A stretch of DNA of 64,000 nt. Source: Chlamydoabsidia padenii (Eukaryota; Mucoromycota; Mucoromycetes; Mucorales; Cunninghamellaceae). The DNA is taken from contig JAIWND010000004.1 of assembly GCA_025330725.1 (NCBI GenBank), positions 806,001-870,000 on the forward strand, written 5' to 3'. Positions within the stretch are counted from its first letter, which is position 1. Every line of letters begins with the position of its first letter. Below are positions 48,272 to 59,831 of the stretch, piece after piece. The notes beneath the pieces are model-generated. The model saw only the letters and a list, made by a program, of their open reading frames with translations, was not told the DNA's origin and did not search any database. Both the position numbers and the translations under genes were made by a program.

Positions 48272-48769
48272 ATGCGCCCAGACCCAATCTTTACCACCGA
48301 TTCACCATTATCCGATATTGAGTCGAGACCATCACCACCATCACGCCCACCGAGTTATAAAATAGATCATCGTCTAGACTTGCCGGATCATCATTATAAA
48401 AAACCACCCCTATGGCGTCATCAATTCCATGGTACTCCATTGGTGTTTTGGTTAATGGTATTTGTCTTGGTTGGCACCATTTCCTTGTTCATTCCCCAGT
48501 TGCCACCTATTGCCTTCATCCTATGGTTGCCGCTATTGTTGTATTTTATTGGTATTTTGTTGGTACATGGTATTTATAGTCGTAAAACAAGAGCACTACA
48601 TCAAATGGAACGTCAGTTAGCCAACATTCAGTGTCAACAACGTTTGACACACAGTACTGAGTATGATAATCTTTACTTTTTACGGTCAAGGTCAGATCAA
48701 CATTCACACGTATTCACCACCCTTCTTCCTCCTCCCCCTTCTTACCAAAGAGCTATTGGGTATTCATAA
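48272..48769 (+). CDS. Small two-helix membrane protein with PY motifs
   Basis: A single exon of 165 aa. Two adjacent hydrophobic segments (VFWLMVFVLVGTISLFI and IAFILWLPLLLYFIGILLV, residues ~58-102) form a likely hairpin. Both cytosol-facing ends carry PPxY sequences: PPSY at about residue 26-29 and PPPPSY near the C terminus. PPxY binds WW domains of Rsp5/Nedd4 ubiquitin ligases, and small membrane adaptors of this kind (Bsd2, Ndfip) recruit Rsp5 to endomembranes. The adaptor role is inferred from architecture only. The gene is 232 bp upstream of the PI 4-kinase on the same strand. Confidence 0.7.
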   Translation: MRPDPIFTTDSPLSDIESRPSPPSRPPSYKIDHRLDLPDHHYKKPPLWRHQFHGTPLVFWLMVFVLVGTISLFIPQLPPIAFILWLPLLLYFIGILLVHGIYSRKTRALHQMERQLANIQCQQRLTHSTEYDNLYFLRSRSDQHSHVFTTLLPPPPSYQRAIGYS

Positions 48770-49001
48770 AGTGTGGATGATAATAAAAAAGTAGAAGAGA
48801 GAGAGAAACAAAAAAGAAAAAGGAGGAGGGAGGTCATCTTCAAAAGCGGCGTTTGGAAATTGCTCCACATTTTTTTTTTTTTGAAAAAGAAAATTCAGGC
48901 TCCCCCCCCCTTTTTTTTTTTTCTTCTTCTCTTTCTCTTCTTGTGCTTGATACGCTATTCTCCTCCTCACAGTAAACGTCATTCTGATTCTTTTGTGACC
49001 A

Positions 49002-51875
49002 TTGGTTATGTTTTCACCTCGTCAAGAAACCACCTACAAGCATCAAACCTATAGTCGTTTGCAACAAGATGATGGTGACGACGATCTAGATGGTGAAGAT
49101 TGGAGTGATCTATCTCAACACCCTAACAGTATTCTGGTCACCAACCCTGTCTATGTTAATGATAACAGTAACAACAACAACAGCAACAACTTGGATGATA
49201 TTGATACCGACTATGCAATTGTGGTATTGCCTCAACCTTTCAAGAGGAACAGCACCAATTCCGCCACTCCTGGTTTGACACCACCTACATCAACATCCAC
49301 AACTAACAATAACAACAACCATCAGTCCTCCTCCCCCTCCTTTTTACCAAACGACTCGCTGGCAAAACTACCTCAAGCTACTCGGGCCTACTTTAACAAC
49401 AAATGGTTACCAACAAAAGCAACCACTGCCACCTTGACCAATATGCCTTCCACTATTATAGTAGATATTCAACAAGGTAACATTCCGTCTCATGCTGACC
49501 CTACGTTAAGTGAACTGGATACTCGTGGTTGGACTATTGCTCATCGACGGCTCTATCAGATTCGGAAACAAAAGAAGAACAAGAAGAAGAATAAGAAGAA
49601 CAAGAAGAAAACTCTGGCTTATGGAACTGGTGATACGACAGATGACGATGGTGTTATCGACACTCACTCAACTTCTTTACATCTCTCTAATCAACTATCA
49701 GCTTCTATCTTTATCAAAACTGAATATGATACTGAATCAACCACTAAAAATCATGTTGCTGATGATACCAAGGTAAAACCGCAAAGAAGTGAAAAAGGGG
49801 CCGGATGGACTGGATACTTACTTTATTGTTTTGTTTTTTTATTTTAGATGAACAATGGGGAACCTATACCTGTTAGCAAGCAACGTTATATACAAATCGT
49901 GGAATCCGTACAAGATGCCATCAAAGACAATATCCAACCTACTCGTATTAGTCAAGGCTCTAGTGGATCCTACTTTTGTCGCGATTTGGACAACACCATC
50001 GTCGGCGTCTTTAAACCTAAGAATGAAGAACCTTATGGCCATCTCAACCCCAAATGGACAAAATGGTTCCATCGACATTTATTTCCTTGCTTCTTTGGTC
50101 GAAGCTGTCTTATTCCTAACCTTGGTTATATCTCGGAAGCGGCGGCGTCTTTGGTGGATCGTCAACTCGGTACCTGTATTGTCCCCACTACTCATCTCGA
50201 TCATTTTACCTCTCCTTCATTCCACTATGACTATTTGGATCGGCGCCGGCATCGAAACTCTCCTCAAGAACACCCTTTGCCTCTCAAGATTGGTAGTTTC
50301 CAGTGCTTCTTGCATGGTTATCGTGACGCCAATGTGTTTTTAAGGGATCATCCTTGGCCATCATCGTCTCTTGCACGTGGATCGACTGTATGGAATACTT
50401 GTTTGGGGCAACAATCAGATGACTCGGATGATGGAACAAAAGTGGCCGAGGAGGACGATAGTGGCAGGAAATCAAGGGGGAAAAACAATGGATACCAACC
50501 TATTGCATCAACGGAAATCAACGATAATGGCGAAGAACATCATAGATCGACAACAAAAGGTGGTTATGTAGCTATCAACATGTCGAATGAAAATGGCATT
50601 GACTCTGGTGGTGCTAGCGACTCGGAAACTCCCCTTCACAAGTCATCCCCTTTATCTCAAAAAGCGGCATTCCAATGGACACCTCAACTACAGCATCAAT
50701 TCAAAAAGGAATTCGAACATTTGGTGATTTTGGACTACTTGATCCGGAATACTGGTAAGTATACTCTTTTGTTTATGGCATCATGCAGAATGGCATTCTC
50801 ACTTTTTTTTTTTTTTTTTATCTATCTTAATATAGATCGTGGGTTGGATAACTGGATGATTCGGTACTGTGACGGCAATGCACATGCAACTAAACAAAAC
50901 ATTGGGGACAGTAAAGCAAGTATAATTATAGACAATCAGCATCATGACCACCGACCTACCAGCACATCATCATGCAGCCACAAAAATACATTGCCTCATC
51001 TACATGTTGCTGCCATCGATAATGGATTGGCGTTCCCATCAAAACATCCTGATGAATGGCGTTCGTATCCTTATGGCTGGCTATCTCTTCCCAACAACTT
51101 GGTGGCTCGACCTTTCTCGACAGAAACTCGACGACGCTTCCTTCCAGTATTATCTGATCCGGTGTGGTGGCATACGACGGTGAAACAACTGCGTCAGCTC
51201 TTCCAGGTGGACTCGGATTTTAACGAACGTATGTTTCAGCGTCAAATGGCGGTATTCCGTGGTCAAGGCTATAATCTCATGCGGGTATTGAAAGATGCTC
51301 AAGCGGGTCCGGTTGATCTGGTGGCAATGGAACGAGTGTTAGTGACTCAAGAAGAACTCTTTATTGAATACGACGAAAAAAGACTGGAAGATCGTAAGTG
51401 GCCAAGATACCAGCATCAACAACAAGTGACAGCCCCATCCTCGGAAACTTCTAGTCTATCGGACCCAACCTATGAAAACACCATACCAAGGCGACAAGAG
51501 GAGACACCGCCTCTCTCTTCCTCTCCATCCGATCATCAAGAACAAGACCAAAAAAAGAAAAAGAGGACAAGAAGATTACGACCGAAACGATCCACCTCCT
51601 TCCATGCCATGGATTCCTCTCTAGCCGATTTTAGCACCAACAACAAAAACAACAACAACAACAAACGTTTACCATGGAAAGACCGGATGCGAAAACGCTT
51701 CTCTTTGGATTTGGGCCGACGTCGACACACAGGTAATGGGAAACGGGATAATGATGATAATGATGATGCTTCAATCGATTCGTCGGAGGAGGTACCTACA
51801 CGCAAAAGGGTGCTCTTTGTAATGGAAACGGTGAAACTGGTGAAAAGCAAGCTGCCTTACTTCTCTTGTTGCTAA
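49002..51875 (+). CDS. LSB6: Type II phosphatidylinositol 4-kinase
   Basis: Exons 49002-49772, 49848-50754 and 50836-51875 give about 905 aa; the true start may be the ATG at 49008. A disordered acidic, Asn-rich N terminus contains a Lys/Asn-rich tract (about residues 187-205). The PI4K2 catalytic domain then shows SQGSSGSYFCRD (glycine-rich loop), VGVFKPKNEEPYGHLNPKW with the ATP-binding Lys, LGYISEAAASLVDRQLG, VPTTHLDHFTSPSF and SFQCFLHGYRDA. A low-complexity insert follows, then [21 protein letters not shown] (catalytic loop, across intron 2) and AAIDNGLAFPSKHPDEWRSYPYGW. It makes PI4P on endosome/vacuole membranes. The protein ends in a basic region and a terminal Cys-Cys. Confidence 0.92.
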
Positions 51876-52190
51876 TTGTAGTATAGTTATCACTAGTATA
51901 GTTTAGTTTAATACAAGATCCCCTTGTTATATATACACATCTTATATCCTACACATCTGTTGTTGTGTCTGCCACCTTTATTCGTTTGAAATTCGACTTT
52001 CTACTTCTTTACACGATATAATAAAAATCTCATCTATACACTTTTTTTAAAAATAATAATAAAACATGATACCATGGTATTTTGCTCTCTGAGTCTTCAT
52101 TCTTAAAAGAACAAAAAAGGCAAGGGACTGCGTAACTTTATGCATCATGGTCTTGCAATGTGTAAATGGAAATGCTAGGCGCATAGAAAG
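51876..52190. other. Intergenic, 3' flank of the PI 4-kinase gene
   Basis: AT-rich DNA with AATAAAA-type sequences at about 52019 and 52060. No gene is seen before the dispersed repeat begins. Confidence 0.45.
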
Positions 52191-52645
52191 TGCGCACGGA
52201 ATTTTGGAAGAGCACTACTCGCTCAATTGCTAACAGATGCTAATGATTAAAGTGGCGATGTGGATACTATAGCCTATTTCCAACATAAGTCACTGCCAAA
52301 GCCAAGCTCCAAGTCCCTTGTGTCGGTCAGTTCAGACTTGCGATAACTTTTACATGTCATTTGCAAGAAAGAAAAAAAAAGTATAAAGAGGAACCAGACT
52401 TCATTTTCAGATCCCGCCTGCCTCTTACAAGATTTGGAAAGGGCTCTAGTCCCTCCATTGTCAACAGATGCTAATGATTAAAGTGGCGATGTGGATACTA
52501 TAGCCTATTTCCAACATAAGTCACTGCCAAAGCCAAGCTCCAAGACCTTTGTGTCAGTCTGTTCAGACTTGCGATGACTTTCACCTTTCCCTCGCGGCGA
52601 AGATTTTTTTTTTCTAGGCGGAAGAAAACTTCATTTTCAAACACC
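52191..52645 (-). repeat. Dispersed repeat, tandem pair B1/B2, inverted relative to A1/A2
   Basis: Two units (anchors at 52232 and 52463, spacing 231 bp) share an apparently perfect block of about 82 bp starting AACAGATGCTAATGATTAAA and ending CAAGCTCCAAG. They continue with TTCAGACTTGCGAT, a T/A-rich part, and degenerate forms of the CAAATCCCG word (CAGATCCCG at 52408; CAAACACCG near 52637). Read on the minus strand the order of elements is that of the A pair. No coding capacity is visible. Confidence 0.85.
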
Positions 52646-52893
52646 GAACACCAAAATTCCGTGAGCCTAAAACGTCCCCAAAAACGAAGTTCCCAAATTT
52701 ATATCCCGATGTTTCTTGCATGAATTACACAAAATAAAAAGTTTTAATACAAATACATTTGTTTTATTACATAACATATATAAATACTAATAGTAATAAA
52801 GAGTAAATAATAAAGAGTAAGTAATAAAGATCACTAATCAAGCATTGTTGCAATTTTGCTTTGTGAAAGAATCACACCAGGAGTTACTTTCGT

Positions 52894-54322
52894 TTAAGCA
52901 AGTTTGGCGAAGCGGACTTCGGGGACTTGAGGAGCAAAGACGGTGTAGACATTCTATATATGCATAAAAAGAATGACAGTTAGTATAAATTCACTTTACA
53001 TAGAGCGGATGTTTTACCTTCAAGAAGACATCACCGAGAATAGCCAAGCTAATTGTAATAAAAAAAAAGACCGATCAGTAAAAAAAAATAATCAGGGATA
53101 ACATTTTCCTTTTTTCAAAACTTACTCCATTCCAGAGCTACCAAAACCAGCAATACAGCTGCTACCATTCTGTTCATAGATCAAATCAGCAGCAGGAACG
53201 GTAAAGTCGCTACCACCAATGGACAAGGTCAAATCCTGGGACAAATCACAAGGGACAGAAAAGGTACCATCTTGGTTATCAGTGGCACCCAAAGCATTAG
53301 CCACTTCAGAAGCAACGTCGTCAGTGAACAACAAGAGGGTGGTACCAGTGTCGACAATACCAGTGAAGGAATCAATATTGCCACCTTCACCAGCTTGGCC
53401 ACCATCCACTTGGATTTGATACCAACCTTGAGAGTTATCAACAGGCACCTTGGTGAAGGAACCAGACACCTTGCTTTGGTTGATACCACCAAAGACGTAT
53501 TCACCACCACCACCGTTGCTTGCCTTGCCGAGGAAGACACCAAACACAGGGTTAGAGATCAATCCTTGGGAAATCAAGTTGTCCACAGGGGTTTTGGTAC
53601 CGGAGACGGTCGAGATGCTGTCAAAGCCAAGACCGAGTAAACCGTCAGTAGCACCACTTTGGAATTGGGAGGATTCGGATTGGGCCAATTCGATACGTTG
53701 GTTCTTGATGGTTAATCCGCCAAGGGTGACAGTGTCAATACCAGTAATACCGTGAGCATTGGATCCGTCACCGTAGCTGATGCTCCATGTCTTGCCTTCT
53801 TTTTCATAGGTGCTGGATTCGGTAGGGTTATATTTGGTTTGAGTGCCGCTGCATTGAGAGCAGAGAGTGGAAGCTAAAGAAGAAAAAGGGGTAATTATCG
53901 GAATTTTAATTTTTAATTTCAGGGGCCACTTTTTTTTTTTTTTTTACTTACCAAACCAAAGATCACTAGAACCAGTATCAAAGTCAAGCTTCAATTTTTG
54001 AGGGGGAGTACCAACGGAGACGGTACCTGAATAAAGAAGTAAAATGTTAGTGAAGGAAGAAGACAAAAAAAAAAAGGTCTTGCTTACCATAGTATTCAAG
54101 ATCACCACCTTCATCAGTCATGGGAACAGTGCCACTACCTTCAGCGGAAACACTGGTGAGATGCTTGAAGTACTTTGCTCTAGCTTTGGCAACAGATGCT
54201 TTGGCATTGGGCTTGAATTTGGGGTTTGAGGTCAATTGGAAGGAATGAGATTTTTCAGTAGGAGCAGCGTTAAGCAAAGTGGCAGTGGTAGCCAAGAGCG
54301 CAATACAAAGAGAGATCTTCAT
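52894..54322 (-). CDS. Secreted pepsin-like aspartic protease (mucorpepsin/rhizopuspepsin family)
   Basis: Five exons (54322-54088, 54026-53952, 53873-53126, 53048-53018, 52953-52894) give 382 aa. A signal peptide (residues ~1-20, ending NAAP) and a Lys-rich propeptide lead to the mature enzyme, which begins near residue 60-70. Both catalytic motifs are present: DFDTGSSDLWF and GIVDTGTTLLLF. The flap YGDG (SISYGDGSNAHG) and the ending LAILGDVFLKNVYTVF are typical. It is an extracellular acid protease. A CGGGATTTG word lies 135 bp upstream (54457-54465) and a TATAAATA box about 105 bp upstream. Confidence 0.94.
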
Positions 54323-57228
54323 TGTTTGATAAAGAGTGGGTTGGGTGAATTTGTAGTTAAAAAAAGAGAGAAAGTGAGAGTGAGTTGATGAGGAAAAAAG
54401 AAAAGGAAGTCGGAAAGAGAAGGTGGTATTTATAGGATTTGACAATTGACTTTTGTCGGGATTTGAAAACTTGACGCTAACCTGCTTCCAACCAAAGTTC
54501 CTTTTCTGGATTTCTACGTTTCGAAAAGTAACATTATGAATTGTCTTGCGTTGATAGTCAATACTATTTTACACATAATTACAATGTGTAACTGGTTCAA
54601 AATTCAACGAGTTGTATAGCATGATCATCGCGGGCCAAGTGAAGTATGACCTTCTCATCGGGTGTACGACCTTCTCATCGATGTGACATGCGTGTGTATT
54701 TCTGTTTATAGAATCAATGATGAAAAAATGATCAGACTCTATATTATGTTGATTAGGATAAATACTCTATATTAAGCAAGGACTGGTTCAGAAATTTAAA
54801 AGGCGTTTTGCATAAATTGATATTTTCATGGTATGTAGGACAAGTCTAACAAGATACTTGCATTGTATCATCGAAAAACGTTGGAGTTACATGTTATCTA
54901 GAGTATCATTCATTAATATACTGACAACATCATTTCATCCTAGGATGGGTAACCTGATCGGCATGAAAATAACCGACATTCAAATCCCGAATACTGTGAT
55001 AAAAATGCTGTACGCCTTCATTTTGTGAACGATCATCGTTATCAGTAGATACCATAACCTGTGCTTATCTCTCTTTCTTTTTTCCCATTTAACGTTTACG
55101 TTCCTGAATCTTAAATTCAAATCCCGACTGTTTGCTATTTACCTAAACTGGTCTATAAATGCTACTTTTTACATTGTTGTAAAGATGACAGATCACTCAA
55201 AAAACCAAAACGGATCAATTTTCCTTTCTTTACTTTTATGATCCTTCTCCCCTTCCAAATAACATTATATATGAATATTTCATTTAGCTGATTATTGCTC
55301 AGGTACCACATGTGAAACTGTACGCTCAAAAAGATCTACTCCACTATTAATCATCATATAACACAAAGACCCCATCACCCACCTATCAACTTTTGGATAA
55401 CAAATATATCTGCTCTCGTTATTAAACTTTAATCAATCGATATATCTTCTTTATATGGTCACTGAAATTAAATCAAGATATTATTCAAATCCCGTCATGC
55501 ATAGTTGCAGAAACACAGCCCATTAAATGTTTATGATATATGATCAGTGGCAGAGTCGATAATGAAATAACAGAATTTCACTTTAATGGTTGGTTACAGA
55601 TCACCACTATTCGTACAAGAATGACGTAAAAAAAGTTATGTTTCTCATGCAGAGTCTTTCTATTAATAGTGTATACAAACAGACAAGTGAGCAAGTAGAT
55701 CACATCATATCAGATTCATCCGGTAGAAAGCGTCAAACATGTTGTGGACGACCCACATAATCCCACACCCGCTAATCTTCCCCAATTGTTTCACAAAAAC
55801 CCAGTTACTGTATCATGTTCTATACTACTTCAGGCACAAAAGCACCAAGTTGGGAATTGCACTGATAAGGTTTTTTATTTTATTTCGATATACATAATAG
55901 TAATTATCCTAATCTAATCCCTACATTTAATATTCTACATGTAAAAAGATGATGCCGGAGGAATGTATGTCAAAGTAGTTTGTCGCCTTTACTACAAATT
56001 CATAAGTTAGTATGATGGATCCCGCCTATTCTTTATTTTTTTAATTTTACCATTGGCTAGTAAACCAGGTATATCTTGAAGGACCTAGAGATTATTAACC
56101 ACAAGAGGTAAGGTCGCAATGTATCTAATAAGAGCACATGATGATGGTGCCAATATTGTAAGAAATCAAAGTTTTGAGGGTTAATAATAAAAGGGTTATA
56201 TGCCTATAGTAGGGTTTTTAAGCACTATATGACCATAGTAGGTTTTTTTTTCTCTTTTTGCATTACCTGTGCTACCAATCTGTAGATGAGGACTCCAGGC
56301 ACGCTATTTTACAAAGCCAATAAACAATAGTCACCTATTCACCCGTTTCCCCGTCGGCTTCTCTAGGCGTGACCATGCCCATCTTTATGTTTTGCTCAAG
56401 TTGATGCATCGTCATTATTGAGGTGATTCGAGTATAGAGGGTATCATATTGACAGTAGGAATGATGAGGGTTTTGAGTTGTCAATGATCATCAGCCGACT
56501 GACTGTATGAATTCAGCCGCACAAAAGACAAGGTGATCCATTATTAGTCAACAGTTACAGTTTTTTTTTTTCATGTTCATTTTACTTACATTGCAACACC
56601 ATAAACGTTTTCTTGTTCCTGTAAGACTTTTATACTTGTTATCCCACGTACAGCATTCTGCCACTATTGTTGAGAAGAAGAGAAAGAAAAGTTTTGAAAA
56701 TAAAAAAAAAGGCCGCCTCTCACTTTTTCATACAGGCGGGATTTCAACTACAATTTTCCAAATAAGGGACCACATCATTGTTTTATATCATCAATGCAAA
56801 GTATCTAATATATAGCATAACGTATATTTTGTTGGTTTAAATACATTGAAGGGAATTGCTAATGTATCGTTGTACCATGCCATCAACATGAATGTACAGT
56901 AAAATGATAAAAAAAAATTGAGCAGTAACTTTGGTTATGTAATCATCGACAATGATAAATGTTGGGAACTTCTTGTGAGAACAAAATATCAAATTACTAT
57001 AATAGCCATCTCCCTTCCTATTCTTTAGTGATTAGATTGACACTTGTGATGGCGTCTTTCTTATCGACAGTATATACTTGGCAATTGGAATTGTAGATTG
57101 CCTCCCCACTTCACACCAAAGATCAAAGATTCAAATCCCGAAACCCAACGAAATTTGAAAAACACTGCGCCAAGCGAAAAATTTAAACATCTCTCTTCTT
57201 CCTACTCTTTTATTCGAATATCTTTTTA
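54323..57228. other. Gene-poor 2.9-kb interval with clustered CAAATCCCG words
   Basis: No convincing gene on either strand. It holds exact copies of the recurrent word at 54457, 54981, 55118, 55486 and 57132, plus a CGGGATTTC variant near 56737. It also has a short tandem near-repeat with ACCTTCTCATCG at about 54648 and 54669, and a ~25-bp near-repeat (TATAGTAGGGTTTTT / CATAGTAGGTTTTTTT) around 56207-56250. The final ~150 bp is the CT-rich leader of the next gene. Confidence 0.6.
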
Positions 57229-59831
57229 ATGTCCCTCTCACTTGTCAGGGTAAAACGCAAGATTAGTTGTGTTTCTTGTCGCAAAAGAAAAGTGCAATGC
57301 TGTGGTGAACATCCTTGTCAACGTTGTATCAATCGAAAAACTCCTGACGAATGTACCTATGTAAAACCTGGACAAGCTGGTCGACCTCCCAAAAATGCAG
57401 TTATCAACAAACTCGTACTCAATCGAACCAACAAGAATGAAAACAACAATACCAGTAACTTGTGCAACCAGTTTATTTTTGAAACGGTTGGATACGTCAA
57501 ACCAACCAATTCCGTCTTCATCAACAACGACAGCACCAAGAATCTTTGTTACTTTATCAACACCTTATTCAACAATGACGACGCCATTATGCAGATAGCT
57601 GTTGTTAGGGTGACCAAGGCCATTCCATTCACACCAGACATCAAACTTTACAACCTTTTGGAAATCTACAGCGGGGCCACCAGTGAAATCCTCAACGTCA
57701 TGATCAGTCGTATAAGTGCGCTTACTTTGGACAACTTTTACTCAATTGACGCCATTGCTGCTGCTGTATTCCAATATCTGGCATTTAGGTACTTCTCCGA
57801 ACCACCTCTGTTTAGGCATGTGGGAAACCCACTCACCACGTTGCCGTCTGAACATGCCGTACAACTTATCAACATGTTTTTTGAAGTCAGCCCTCACTCG
57901 ATCATTCTCAACAAGACTCTACTTTTACAAGGCTATTGGACGGATTCGATGGACCCTTTGATGCTTTGTGTGGTGTATGGAACAACAATCTACTTGTCAA
58001 AATCTTTGGAAGGACGACCTATGCGTATATGGGAAGCCGTGGATGATGAAAATCGAAATGTATTTTTGGATTATACATATGTATTGGTCCAAAAGTCATC
58101 CTCCGAAGTCTCGTTATCCAAGTATCAAGCAATGGTCCTCTTGGGTCTCTTTGAAGTTCTCTTTGGGCATAGTAAACGTGGTTTGTCTATTCTGGTAAAT
58201 ATATCTAATCATAACAAATGTATTTAATGCTTACTTCTTTTTTTAAATATGTATCTTTGTCTTTGTCTTTGTTTTAGGGTCTTGCATTTGTAATTGGCTT
58301 AAATCTTGGGGTTTCTAATGGTCAGTTTCAATCAAGAACTGATGACATTCAAGCAGAGCTGGCAAATGTTACCTTTTGGTCACTTGTTAACAGTACAACT
58401 CGTGGTGGTGTTGAATGTAAGTTATATATATCCAATAATGAAACCAATATGCATTTCATTAACTATTATACATATATATATATATATATAGTGGGTCAGG
58501 TGTTTCATGCTTCCAAAAAGACTCTCTCAGTTGGTTTGCCTCCACCTTCATTAGAACAGTCCAAATCCTATCAATTCGAACAAACAAATGGTGCTACTCG
58601 TCATTACGAATCCTATGACTTTTTGGTGGAATCGTTTTATACTCATTCGGTGTACTGCAGATATGCCATCTTGATTCTCCTCGAACTTCCAGAAGTCCGT
58701 CATAACATGTTTGCTCCTCGGACGTCAATTAAAGCACTTTATCCACGACGTATTGGATACCCGAAACCTGATGATGTGGTGCCTCGACTTTGTAATGTAA
58801 TTCAAGACTTTGACAACTTTATTGAAGAAAACAAACACACCTGGACGAAACAACAAAGTTACACATTGGAGATGGTAAGCGCTCTACTTGATATTCATAT
58901 TGTATTCATCAAGGATATTGGCCCTGTCCCGGATGGATCAAGTTATGGAAATTCTGCATACGACTTTCTTCAAGAATCTCGACTGGCACCTGATGATCCA
59001 ATGACATTAATCCGGCTACAAGAAGCTCTTCCAAAGGTGTATCGTTTGATGGACAAGACCCAAGAATTCTTATCAAATCCTTCCAACTACAAGAACAAAT
59101 CCTCCCTTTTACCTCGTGGATTAATCGTATCGGTGTTGGAAACAGCAATGGAAACCTTACTTTTAAAGTGCATCAGTGATCCTTGGGACGAAATTACTTT
59201 CAATTACTTGGTCTCGATAAACAACATAACACAACAAGATATATGGGTGGAGTGGACGGCGATACAGACTGTGGAGGCTAAATTGAAAAGATTTTTTGAA
59301 GGTCATGCGGACTCATCATCAACGGATAACAGCAAATTATTGGCAGCAATGGAGCCAATTAACGATTGGAACTCAACAATGGCAAATACAAGCTATTTAA
59401 CGAACGTGTCATTCTTTGATCCTTGTGCGGTATGGATGAACTCAATGCGGAATCTGGCGGTGGACTTGCAACTACCAGAGGATATTTCGCACAATGCCTT
59501 GCCTGAAACTTTGGTAGCATATGATACTTTGACTCTTAACCGTCATTATCGACATCCCGGGAATGGCGAACAGCAACATCATTTGAATCGGAATACCACG
59601 ACAGATGCTTCGAATTCGACGACAATGGATCAAGTGATAGGAAATTACAGTACTTGCGATAACAACAACTCGTCACCATCAGACAATTTGTACAACAGCA
59701 CAAGCAATCTGATACCAGCAACAACATATGGATCCGATACAAACAACATGTTTTATACCGTAGCCAATATACCCACAACGACCTCACCAATAATCCAACA
59801 AATCCTTTTTGATGAAGACCCCTTTGTATAA
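57229..59831 (+). CDS. Zn2Cys6 transcription regulator, tandem paralogue 1
   Basis: Exons 57229-58194, 58278-58416 and 58492-59831 give 814 aa. The zinc cluster sits at the N terminus (residues ~13-42) with spacing CX2CX6CX5CX2CX8C (CVSC...CQRC). It is followed at once by GRPPKNAVINKLVLNRT, whose GRPPK core looks like an AT-hook. The long middle is Leu-rich and helical, as in fungal-specific TF regions (TLLLQGYWTDSMDPLMLCVVYG; LLDIHIVFIKDIGP). The C terminus is Asn/Ser/Thr-rich, a possible activation domain. A CAAATCCCG word lies 89 bp before the ATG. The downstream paralogue shares motif order and exon count. Confidence 0.85.

Noticed and set aside
41965..52645. Inverted repeats as terminal inverted repeats of one 10-kb transposon
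   Set aside because: The interval holds ordinary fungal genes (GH16, F-box, PI4K) and no transposase, integrase or helicase, so a composite mobile element is not supported.
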